Shown here: positions 7,943 to 14,885 of the stretch, piece after piece
Position numbering within the stretch: position 1 is the stretch's first letter
Layout of the letters: every line of letters begins with the position of its first letter
Source: Phycisphaerae bacterium
GTDB taxonomy: Bacteria; Planctomycetota; Phycisphaerae; UBA1845; Fen-1342
Direction: 5' to 3'
Length of the DNA stretch: 64,000 nucleotides
NCBI GenBank assembly: GCA_017999985.1
Contig: JAGNKU010000001.1
Span: 363,276-427,275 of the forward strand
Notes under the pieces: generated by a model
Databases searched by the model: none
What the model saw: only the letters and a program-made list of their open reading frames with translations
Told to the model about the DNA's origin: nothing
Translations under genes and position numbers: made by a program

Positions 7943-8997
7943 GTGCGCCGGCCCGCGAAATGCACCTGGCCGTTCGCGCCGATGCCAGCCACGACATCGG
8001 CTACGGGCACATCCGGCGCACGCTGGCGGTCGTGGACCGGCTGCGCGCCCACACGAACCTGCGCGTGAAGTACCTCATGCATCCCGCGAGCGACGGCGCA
8101 CCGGCGAGCGCAGCCGGTTGCGAGGTTGCGCGTTTGCCGGACGGCCGCGCGGAGACGCTCGCCGCCGCGGTGCACGCGCTCGGCGGCCCGCTGCTCATCG
8201 ACACGTACCGCCTGACGACGGAACAACTGGATCAGCTCCACGCGTCCAACTTGTGTTTGTGTGTCTTTGACGATGGTTGTCGGTTGGCCCGTTACGCGGC
8301 ACACCTGGTCATTGACGTCGGCCCCGGCGCCGAAGCGGCCCCGTACTACGGTCTGCCCGACACGCGGTTCTGCCTCGGCGTGGCCTACTATCCGCTCCGC
8401 CCGGAATTCCAGTCCACGCCCCCGCGCGCGGCGCCGGGCGGGGCGGTGCGCCGGCTCGTCGTCACCTTCGGCGGCAGCGATCCGGACGATCAGACCGCGC
8501 GCGTTCTGGAGCTGCTGGCGCAACATCGCTGCCCCTGGGACGTGATTGCCATCCTCGGCCCCGGCTACACCGGCCGCGCCGCGGATGTCGCCGGCCGCAC
8601 CCCGGCCATCACGCTCCGCCGCGACGTCACCGACATGGCCGCGTTGTTCGCGACGGCCGACCTCGCAATCTCCAGCGCCAGCGGCACGGCATTGGAGCTT
8701 GCGTATCTTGGCATTCCTGCGCTGCATCTGGCGATCTCGCCCGACCAGCGCTGCCGCGCCACCGCCCTCGCGGCCGCCGGTGCTGGCGTAAATCTCGGCT
8801 GGCATGCCGACGTGTGCGACGAGGACATCTGGCTGGCCCTCCAAGCCCTGTCATCCGACTTCGACCGGCGGGCTGCACAGAGCCGCGCCGGCCGCGCCCT
8901 GATCGACGGTCGCGGCGCGGACCGCGTCGCCCAGTGCATCCTCGCAGCCTGGCAGGCACACGCAAAGTCGATGAGCGCGGGAGCCGCCCAGCCATGA
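7939..8997 (+). CDS. pseG: PseG, UDP-2,4-diacetamido-2,4,6-trideoxy-L-altropyranose hydrolase
   Basis: 352 aa. The N-terminus MHLAVRADASHDIGYGHIRRTLA is the PseG/MurG-like nucleotide-sugar hydrolase motif (RADxSxxIGxGHxxR). The C-terminal GT-B half holds RRLVVTFGGSDPDDQT and ISSASGTALELAYLGIP, the UDP-binding elements. In the pathway PseG removes UDP to give the free diacetamido sugar that PseI condenses with PEP. The ATG at 7939 forms a 4-bp overlap with the upstream methyltransferase gene; an upstream in-frame extension is spurious. This is one of the firmest identifications in the operon. Confidence 0.88.
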   Translation: MSAPAREMHLAVRADASHDIGYGHIRRTLAVVDRLRAHTNLRVKYLMHPASDGAPASAAGCEVARLPDGRAETLAAAVHALGGPLLIDTYRLTTEQLDQLHASNLCLCVFDDGCRLARYAAHLVIDVGPGAEAAPYYGLPDTRFCLGVAYYPLRPEFQSTPPRAAPGGAVRRLVVTFGGSDPDDQTARVLELLAQHRCPWDVIAILGPGYTGRAADVAGRTPAITLRRDVTDMAALFATADLAISSASGTALELAYLGIPALHLAISPDQRCRATALAAAGAGVNLGWHADVCDEDIWLALQALSSDFDRRAAQSRAGRALIDGRGADRVAQCILAAWQAHAKSMSAGAAQP

Positions 8998-9875
8998 CGA
9001 CGCCGACCAACTCAGCGCGCGCGATGCTCTGGGTGGACAGCGAAGTCCACCTTTTGCCGCCCGAGTGGTGTAGTCCGAACTACCAGCCGCCGGCGGAAGA
9101 GACCGTCCTGCACCGCGTGATCTACGACCATCCCGAACGCGACGCCGCCCTCGCGCGTGCCACACTCGACGGCCTGCTCAGCGAGATGGAAGCGGCGCGA
9201 ATCGATCGCGCCGTCATCACCGCGCTGCCCTGGCACAGCCCCGTCGCGTGCTGGCGCAACACGGCCTACATCAGCGAGCTCGTACGTCACCACCCGCAGC
9301 GGCTCACCGGCCTGGGCGTCCTGCCGCCGCCGGGCCACGAGAACCTGCGCGACGCCGTCCGGCGGATTCGCGAGGAATACGGCCTGTCCGGCGTAAAGGT
9401 GATCCCGTCGTGGCAGGGTTACCGGCTGGATGATGAAGTGTTCGAGCCGGCGCTCGCGCAGATGGAAACCGACGGCCTCGTGCTGATGCCGCACACGGAC
9501 CACTTGTATCGTCCGCCGGCACAATCCGACACGGCGGCGGCGCTGTACGAGATCTGCCGGCGACATCCCGGCCTGAGGGTCCTGGCGCCGCACCTGGGCG
9601 GTTTGCTCTGCCTGTACGGCCTGTATCCCGCGGTGCGCAGCGTGCTCGAAAATGTGCTTTTCGTCGGGAGCGTGCCGCTCACCATGCCGATGGTCACGAT
9701 GGCCGTGCAGGCGATCGGTGCGGACCGCGTGGCCTTCGGTACGGACTTCCCATTCAACCCATCCCATGACCAGCGCCAGGTGCTGGCCGCGTTCGAGGCG
9801 CTGCCGCTGTCCGCGGACGAGCAGCGTCTGATCGCCGGCGCCAACGTGCTGCGCTTTCTGGGGGTGCCGGCATGA
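8994..9875 (+). CDS. Amidohydrolase-2 family TIM-barrel hydrolase
   Basis: 293 aa. The order of blocks matches Amidohydro_2 (PF04909) proteins: DSEVHLLPPEW at the N-terminus in place of the more usual DxHxH, HPQRLTGLGVLPP and GVKVIPSWQGYRLDD in the middle, a metal-region histidine in LAPHLGGLL, and a closing ADRVAFGTDFPFNPSHD with the conserved GTDxP aspartate. The first metal pair is atypical (DxEVH), so catalysis may differ from the decarboxylase/hydrolase norm. It has 4-bp overlaps on both sides, so it belongs to the sugar operon. A sugar or sugar-lactone substrate is possible but not demonstrated. Confidence 0.75.
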   Translation: MTTPTNSARAMLWVDSEVHLLPPEWCSPNYQPPAEETVLHRVIYDHPERDAALARATLDGLLSEMEAARIDRAVITALPWHSPVACWRNTAYISELVRHHPQRLTGLGVLPPPGHENLRDAVRRIREEYGLSGVKVIPSWQGYRLDDEVFEPALAQMETDGLVLMPHTDHLYRPPAQSDTAAALYEICRRHPGLRVLAPHLGGLLCLYGLYPAVRSVLENVLFVGSVPLTMPMVTMAVQAIGADRVAFGTDFPFNPSHDQRQVLAAFEALPLSADEQRLIAGANVLRFLGVPA

Positions 9876-10666
9876 AGATCATCACCGGACACCAGCCGGT
9901 CTACCTGCCGTGGCTTGGTCTCTTCCACAAGATCGCCCTCGCCGACGCGTTCGTCTTCATGGACGATGTGCAGTACCTGGAGCAAGACTGGAACAATCGT
10001 AATCGGATCAAGGGGCCGCAGGGACCGTTCTGGCTGACCGTGCCGGTGAGGCTGCGCGCGTCGGCGAGCCGACAGCTCAAGGACGTCGCGCTCGCCGCCG
10101 ACGGCTGGGGTTCGCAGGGCCACTGGCAGGCCGCGCACTGGCGCAGCCTGCAAAGCTGCTACGGCAAAGCGCACTATTGGGACCTGTACGCACCGTTCTT
10201 CGAGCAGCTCTACACGGCCCGGCCGTGGCATTGGCTGGCCGAGCTGAACGAGGTCATCCTACATTACTGCCTGGACACGCTAAGCATTCGAACCGAGTTC
10301 ATCCGCGCGAGCGCGGCCGGCTTCACCGGGCACAAGTCCGACCTCGTGCTCGATCACTGCCGCCGGCTCGGCGCGGACGTCTGCGTACTCGGCACCCTGG
10401 GGCGCGACTACATCTGCACCGAGGACTTTCACGCCGCGGGCGTCGCGCTCTACTTCCAGGACTATCAACACCCGACGTATCCGCAGCGCTTCGGCGCGTT
10501 CTGCCCACGGCTCTCCGTCGTCGACCTGCTGTTCAACTGCGGGCCGCGCAGCCGCGACATCTTGCTTGGCGGCAATGTCACTCGTGAGGACATCACCGCT
10601 GCCGCGCAGCGCGCCGGGCAACCCACCGTACTGCAACCCGAACTGCCCGCGGAGGTGACGCCATGA
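9872..10666 (+). CDS. WbqC-like family protein
   Basis: 264 aa. The N-terminus is diagnostic: TGHQPVYLPWLGLFHKIALA, then FVFMDDVQYLEQDWNNRNRIK, the GxHQPxYxPWxGxFxK and DxxQ blocks of WbqC-like proteins (PF08889). HWLAELNEVILHYC and DYQHPTYPQRFGAFCPRLS complete the family pattern. Members occur in O-antigen and flagellin glycosylation loci, next to nonulosonate genes; biochemical function is not settled. It is coupled by 4-bp overlaps to the amidohydrolase and pseI genes. Confidence 0.85.
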   Translation: MKIITGHQPVYLPWLGLFHKIALADAFVFMDDVQYLEQDWNNRNRIKGPQGPFWLTVPVRLRASASRQLKDVALAADGWGSQGHWQAAHWRSLQSCYGKAHYWDLYAPFFEQLYTARPWHWLAELNEVILHYCLDTLSIRTEFIRASAAGFTGHKSDLVLDHCRRLGADVCVLGTLGRDYICTEDFHAAGVALYFQDYQHPTYPQRFGAFCPRLSVVDLLFNCGPRSRDILLGGNVTREDITAAAQRAGQPTVLQPELPAEVTP

Positions 10667-11715
10667 CCACCGCGTTCATGATCGGCCGGCGCCGCCTCAG
10701 CCCGGACGATCCGCCTTACATCGTGGCCGAGATCGGCGTGAACCACGACGGCCGGCTCGACCAGGCCCGCGCGATGATTTCCGCCGCCGCCCAGGCCGGT
10801 GCGGACGCCGCCAAGTTCCAGACCTTCCAGGCCGCCGAGTTCATGGCCGACCGCGATCTGACCTACGAGTACGAAGCCGGCGGGCAGCGCGTCCGCGAGT
10901 CCATGTACGCGATGTTCAAGCGGCTTGAGCTGCCCCGCGCGTGGCACACCGAGCTGCAGACGCACGCCCGCACGTGCGGCCTCGACTTCCTCTCGTCCGC
11001 GGCCGACCCGCTGTCCGCCGACCTGCTCGCCGAGCTCGGCGTCCCCGCGCTGAAGCTCGCATCGGAAGACCTCATCAACCTGCCGCTGCTGCGTCATGTC
11101 GCCGGCCTGCATTTGCCCGTCATCCTCTCCACCGGCATGGCGGACGAAGCCGAGATCGAGCGCGCCCTCACGACGCTCCGCGCCGGCGGCTGCGACGCCG
11201 TGTTGCTGCTGCACTGCGTCTCGCTCTATCCCACGCCGGACGACGAAGCCAACCTGCTGCGCATGGTCGGCCTGCGCGAGCGTTTCGGCCTGCCGGTTGG
11301 ATACTCAGACCACACGCGCGGCAGCGTGGCGTCTATCGCGGCGGCGGCGCTCGGCGCCGTGCTGATCGAGAAGCACTTCACGCTCGACCACGCGCTGCCC
11401 GGGCCGGACCATGCGTTCTCCGCCGATCCGCAGGAACTGGCCGCCCTGGTGCGCGACGTGCGCCGCGCGGCCCAGCAGCGCGGCACGCCGGACCTCGAAC
11501 CCTCGCCCGGTGAACGCCTCGCCCGGCAGCAGTTCCGGCGCAGCGTGGTCGCCGCTTGCGACCTGGCCCCCGGCACGTGCCTGGCCGCGGAGATGCTCTG
11601 CCTGAAGCGGCCGGGCACCGGCATCGCGCCGCACCGGCTGGGCGAACTTGTCGGCAAACGCACGCGCCGCCATTTCGCCGCGGATGAACCCCTGTGCTGG
11701 GAGGACGTCGAGTGA
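10663..11715 (+). CDS. pseI: PseI/NeuB-family nonulosonate synthase (pseudaminic acid synthase)
   Basis: 350 aa, full length. The NeuB TIM barrel opens with YIVAEIGVNHDGRLDQA, followed by GADAAKFQTFQA, LKLASEDLINLPLLRH and GYSDHTRGSVASIAA. The metal-site region is EKHFTLDHALPGPDHAFS. The C-terminal SAF (antifreeze-like) domain begins near residue 280 and includes RSVVAACDLAPGT and KRPGTGIAPH. It condenses PEP with the 6-deoxy sugar to make a nine-carbon nonulosonic acid. PseI, NeuB and LegI are hard to separate by eye; PseC and PseG in the same operon favour pseudaminic acid. Confidence 0.86.
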   Translation: MTTAFMIGRRRLSPDDPPYIVAEIGVNHDGRLDQARAMISAAAQAGADAAKFQTFQAAEFMADRDLTYEYEAGGQRVRESMYAMFKRLELPRAWHTELQTHARTCGLDFLSSAADPLSADLLAELGVPALKLASEDLINLPLLRHVAGLHLPVILSTGMADEAEIERALTTLRAGGCDAVLLLHCVSLYPTPDDEANLLRMVGLRERFGLPVGYSDHTRGSVASIAAAALGAVLIEKHFTLDHALPGPDHAFSADPQELAALVRDVRRAAQQRGTPDLEPSPGERLARQQFRRSVVAACDLAPGTCLAAEMLCLKRPGTGIAPHRLGELVGKRTRRHFAADEPLCWEDVE

Positions 11716-12404
11716 GTGACCACGAGACCACGCTCGTCATTGCGGCTCACCCCGACGATGAAGTCCTCGGCTGCGGCGGCACGATCGCCCGGCTGACGCG
11801 CGCGGGCACACCCGTCGCCATCGCGATCCTCGGCGAAGGGCTGACCAGCCGCTACTCCGACCGCACGCAGGCTGATCCCGCCGAGCTGGCCGCCCTGGCG
11901 GAATGCAGCCGGCGAGCCGCGGCGCAGCTCGGCGTCCGCGACGTCTCGCACTTCAAGCTGCCCGACAACCGCTTTGACACGGTCCCGCTGCTGGAAGTCG
12001 TGCGGCTCGTCGAGCAGGTCATCGCACAGGTCCATCCGACTGTCATCTACACACACCACGGCGGCGACCTGAATGTCGATCATGCCATCGTGCATCGCGC
12101 CGTGCTCACCGCGACGCGCCCGACGGGCGACTGCCCGGTGCGCGAGCTGCTGGCGTTCGAGGTGCCGTCGTCCACCGAGTGGGCATTCGGCCAGTTCGCG
12201 CCGGCGTTTCGCCCGAATGTCTTCGTCGATGTCGCCGCGACGCTCGAAACGAAGCTGGCGGCGATGCGGACGTATGACAGCGAAGCTCGGCCGTTCCCGC
12301 ACCCGCGGTCGTCGGAGGCCTTGCAGGCGCTTGCCCGCCGGTGGGGCAGCGCCGCGGGTTGCGAGGCCGCCGAGGCGTTCGAGCTGGTGCGGGGCCTGCG
12401 GTAG
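11712..12404 (+). CDS. PIG-L family N-deacetylase
   Basis: 230 aa from the GTG at 11712, which overlaps the pseI stop as GTGA. The zinc-binding motif is VIAAHPDDEVLGCGG near residue 12. IYTHHGGDLNVDHAIVHRAVL supplies the later zinc histidine block (HxxDxxxDH type). PIG-L enzymes remove acetyl groups from GlcNAc-type sugars or sugar lipids. As the last gene of the operon it may remodel N-acyl groups so that a different acyl or methyl group can be added. The operon then runs into a repeat-filled spacer, with no obvious rho-independent terminator. Confidence 0.82.
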   Translation: MSDHETTLVIAAHPDDEVLGCGGTIARLTRAGTPVAIAILGEGLTSRYSDRTQADPAELAALAECSRRAAAQLGVRDVSHFKLPDNRFDTVPLLEVVRLVEQVIAQVHPTVIYTHHGGDLNVDHAIVHRAVLTATRPTGDCPVRELLAFEVPSSTEWAFGQFAPAFRPNVFVDVAATLETKLAAMRTYDSEARPFPHPRSSEALQALARRWGSAAGCEAAEAFELVRGLR

Positions 12405-12416
12405 GCACGGCAGGGA

Positions 12417-12452
12417 AGCCACGGAGCCACGGAGCCACGGAGCCACGCAGGA
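12417..12452. repeat. Tandem octamer repeat (AGCCACGG)n
   Basis: Four consecutive 8-bp units, AGCCACGG three times and then AGCCACGC, start 13 bases after the PIG-L stop. The same octamer class recurs at 29963-30020. A diverged reverse-orientation counterpart lies at 12639-12667. Confidence 0.85.
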
Positions 12453-12464
12453 GGAGCAACGAAG

Positions 12465-12504
12465 CCAGAACCCCGAGCGGCAGCGAGCGGGCCCGCGCAG
12501 CGCG
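12465..12504 (+). repeat. 40-bp inverted repeat, left copy
   Basis: These 40 bases, starting CCAGAACCCCGAGCGG and ending CGCAGCGCG, match the reverse complement of 13509-13548 at 39 of 40 positions. The pair brackets a 1.08-kb stretch containing the orphan gene at 12877. Confidence 0.85.
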
Positions 12505-12548
12505 CCACAATCCGAGCCCGAAGCGCGAGCGAGGGCCCGCGCAGCGCG
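12472..12548 (+). repeat. Direct repeat pair of about 32 bp
   Basis: Two adjacent units, 12472-12504 and 12517-12548, begin CCCGAGCGG and CCCGAAGCG and share the last 14 bases GGCCCGCGCAGCGC. The first unit lies inside the inverted repeat at 12465-12504. GC is extreme and no coding is apparent. Confidence 0.7.
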
Positions 12549-12553
12549 TGTGG

Positions 12554-12571
12554 CACTGCTCTTGAGCAGTG
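12554..12571. other. Perfect palindrome CACTGCTC-TT-GAGCAGTG
   Basis: An 8-bp perfect inverted repeat around TT lies in the spacer after the pse operon. There is no U-tract, so I do not call it a terminator. It is probably part of the composite repeat island of 12405-12876. The remainder of that 472-base spacer shows no supportable gene. Confidence 0.5.
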
Positions 12572-12638
12572 GCAGGGAACAGCGGACCGCGAATGGCGAA
12601 ACTGCAATAACCCGATGGGGCTTTGAATTCCGTGCCCG

Positions 12639-12667
12639 CCTTCGTGTCTTGGCGCCTTGGTGTTTTT
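12639..12667. repeat. Octamer-type repeat, reverse orientation
   Basis: This contains TTCGTGTCTTGGCGCC followed by TTGGTGTTTT. Read on the other strand it gives ACCAAGGCGCCAAGACACG, the same 8-bp periodic class as the repeats at 12417 and 56465 but inverted. It therefore pairs with 12417-12452 as a loose inverted repeat. Confidence 0.6.
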
Positions 12668-12876
12668 GCTTGCCATCGGCTCGATCCGTGCTTGTCCGTG
12701 TTGATCCGTGGCTGAGATTCCGGTCGGAACAGGAGCGCTGCGGCCTTGGCGCCTGCGGCTGGGGCGATGAGACTCATGGAGGATCATTGGCGGTCAAGAA
12801 CCGTCGACTGTTCCGCGGGTTGTGCTGGTCCCGTAGACCGACCGGCCCTAACGCGATTCGACGAGGAATTCCGTCC

Positions 12877-13368
12877 ATGGGATGCGAAGCGACTGAGTTG
12901 CGCTTTCCGAGCGACGACCTTGGGCACGGTTTCTGTCTTCGTCCAGCAACATCCAGTCAATGGAAAGTGCTGGCGGAGATTGCAGTCGCGTTTCCAGCCC
13001 TGAACGTCACGATCGAAGCCTGCTGGTTCAGCGGCTTCCATCTCGTGGCGTTCGCGGAGCAACTCAAGCGCTGCCAAGACACACTGGCCGATGCGGCCGA
13101 GGTGGCCACACTTGACGAATCTGTTGTGTTGACCATCACGCCCGCGCCCAACCGCGCCGGCTGGTTCAGCCTGGCGCTCAAGACGCGGCGTGACTTGTCG
13201 GAGGATGTCGAGCGCGATGCGCCGGCAGCAACATTATTGATCGATGGGATCGCATTCGATCAGTCCTATCTGGCTGTGCAGCGCTCGGCGATCCTGGAGT
13301 TCTTGCGCCTCAACGCCGTAGACACGCGTGACCCGTGGAGCATCCCCGACGGTCGTTCTGAGCTTTAG
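12877..13368 (+). CDS. Orphan hypothetical protein (possible WapI-like fold)
   Basis: 163 aa from the ATG at 12877, which has GAGGAA about 9 bases upstream; the frame stays open further upstream only through repeat DNA. It has no signal peptide or membrane segment. Alternating hydrophobic strands (FCLRPATSSQW, VTIEACWFSGFHLVAF, VVLTITPAPNRAGWFSLAL) and a conserved-looking SGFHLVAFAEQLKRC helix suggest a small alpha+beta domain. It faintly recalls WapI-type immunity proteins, a weak impression only. It is the sole gene inside the segment bounded by the 40-bp inverted repeats at 12465 and 13509. Function unknown. Confidence 0.6.
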   Translation: MGCEATELRFPSDDLGHGFCLRPATSSQWKVLAEIAVAFPALNVTIEACWFSGFHLVAFAEQLKRCQDTLADAAEVATLDESVVLTITPAPNRAGWFSLALKTRRDLSEDVERDAPAATLLIDGIAFDQSYLAVQRSAILEFLRLNAVDTRDPWSIPDGRSEL

Positions 13369-13508
13369 AACGCGTGAGGAAATGCGCGACTTATAGTACT
13401 TACCCGTAAACCTCTGGCTCCGCTTCGCGTCTTGGCGTCTTCGTCGCGATAATTGGGGACAGGCACCTATTATTCTGACATGATGAGGGGACATTCTGCC
13501 TGCTTCTG

Positions 13509-13548
13509 CGCGCTCCGCGGGCCCGCTCGCTGCCGCTCGGGGTTCTGG
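13509..13548 (-). repeat. 40-bp inverted repeat, right copy
   Basis: Reverse complement of 12465-12504 with one mismatch at position 7 (CGCGCTC versus CGCGCTG). The preceding spacer 13369-13508 holds another octamer-type stretch (13425-13450) and two GGGGACA-headed half-repeats around 13455-13498. No gene is supported there. Confidence 0.85.
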
Positions 13549-13567
13549 AGGCGGCAGCCCGGACGTC

Positions 13568-13673
13568 AGTCACCCCTTCCGGGGCTCATGGGAAAAGCGG
13601 GAGGAGGGAGGCGCGGCCCGTCTCCACGGCCTCGCGGCCGAGGCTACTCACAAACGCCCGCTGCGCGGGCTCC
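13568..13673 (+). repeat. RAYT-type composite repeat, copy A
   Basis: This is a ~105-bp copy of the element family flanking the tyrosine transposase at 37155. It contains the hairpin CCCC-TTCC-GGGG, then CCACGGCCTCGCGGCCGAGG, then GGCTACTCACAA, then the hairpin GCCCGC-TGC-GCGGGC. It ends immediately before the stop codon (13674-13676) of the minus-strand sulfotransferase gene, so its hairpins lie in that gene's 3' untranslated RNA. No transposase remnant is next to it. Confidence 0.85.
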
Positions 13674-14885
13674 CTACACCGTCGCGCCTTCCGTCGTACG
13701 CACGAAGTCGCGGCAGGCTTCGTACAGCGGCCGGCCGAGGAATAACGCTTCCACCACGTCGTCCGGCACGTCCGGCGTCGCGTGCAGCAACTGCAGCCGC
13801 AGCCCCTCTTCGGCCATCTGCACCACCGTCGAGACGGGATCGACCCGCACGTGCGTGCGGATCCACGGCGTGAGTTGTTCCGTCGTGACCTGCGGCGGGC
13901 AAAAGCGCAGCCCCGCGTTGAGCTTCGTGGTCGGCGTCGTCAGCGGCTGATAGCCGAACATCTGCATGACCGGATACGTCAACTGCTCGATCAGCTCGAT
14001 TTCGCGCGGCGACAGCACCCGCCGCCAGCGATCCGCCCCCTTGCTGCTGATGCTGCGCTCCGTCGCGAGATCGCCATACGAGGAATTTCGCTGCCACGGC
14101 GTATCGGCCCCGTCTTTCAGGCTCTGCGCGTCGGCCATCGCCGGGGCGAATTCCAGCCCGAGAAACGCACAGATGCGGCGACTGGCGCCCGGAGGGTCCG
14201 CGACGAGGTCTTCGTACCGCAGCAGCAGGCAATCTTCGCGCGCCGCGCTGGCGTACGCCGCCAGCCACGCGAGCCCGGTCAGCTTGCGCCATTGGCGGAT
14301 GAGGAACAGCCACGGGTACTTGTCGTCCGCGACGTTCTTCGAGGCACACACGGCCCGCGGGTCACGAATGACGTGGATCGATTTCAGGTGCGGCAGCGCG
14401 CGGTGCAACGCCGGCCCGAACTCGTCGGCCCAGGCTTCCTTGTGGCCGACGTACTGCTCGCGGCCAGTGCCGTACACGTCCTGCGTCAGGCGCAGCATGT
14501 CAACGTACAACTCGCGCAGCGTTGTCCCGCGGACCTCGTCCAGCCGCTCGGCCAGCTTCGGCGAAAACGGCTTGGCGAACGATTGCAGCGCGGGCCAGAG
14601 CATGGCGCGGTCGGTTTCCGACAGCGGCCAATCGAGATTCGCGGTTTGGACCGCGCGCAGCAGGCGCAGGCCATCGTAGTCGGCGAAGTAATCGCCGAGC
14701 GGATCGAGCGGCGCCGGCGCCGCTGGCCCGAGCACGTCGCGCGCGACGACCGTCCGCAGGTATTTCAAGAACGGCAGGAACGGATCGGACGCGAGCGCGA
14801 TGTCCGGATGCGCGTTCAGCATCCGGGCGAGTAGCGTCGTGCCCGAACGGAACATGCCGGTAACGAGGAGCGGTCGGAAGTTCAT
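13674..14885 (-). CDS. Sulfotransferase family protein
   Basis: 403 aa. The PAPS 5'-phosphosulfate loop is at the extreme N-terminus: LLVTGMFRSGTTLLARML, near residue 14. IHVIRDPRAVCASK supplies the 3'-phosphate-binding Arg/Ser block around residues 174-186. These two motifs in order define the family. It probably sulfates a glycan or other surface acceptor in the cytoplasm. Its start codon overlaps the stop of the DUF4910 gene by 4 bases, so the two are co-transcribed leftwards, converging on the pse operon. Confidence 0.86.
   Translation of the reverse strand: MNFRPLLVTGMFRSGTTLLARMLNAHPDIALASDPFLPFLKYLRTVVARDVLGPAAPAPLDPLGDYFADYDGLRLLRAVQTANLDWPLSETDRAMLWPALQSFAKPFSPKLAERLDEVRGTTLRELYVDMLRLTQDVYGTGREQYVGHKEAWADEFGPALHRALPHLKSIHVIRDPRAVCASKNVADDKYPWLFLIRQWRKLTGLAWLAAYASAAREDCLLLRYEDLVADPPGASRRICAFLGLEFAPAMADAQSLKDGADTPWQRNSSYGDLATERSISSKGADRWRRVLSPREIELIEQLTYPVMQMFGYQPLTTPTTKLNAGLRFCPPQVTTEQLTPWIRTHVRVDPVSTVVQMAEEGLRLQLLHATPDVPDDVVEALFLGRPLYEACRDFVRTTEGATV

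Noticed and set aside
12417..12452. Possible CRISPR array
   Set aside because: Units are 8 bp and directly contiguous, with no unique spacers; no cas genes are in the window.
12073..12876. Upstream extension of the orphan protein at 12877
   Set aside because: It runs antisense-like through the PIG-L gene and octamer repeats and gives low-complexity Arg-rich sequence; the ATG at 12877 has a ribosome site.
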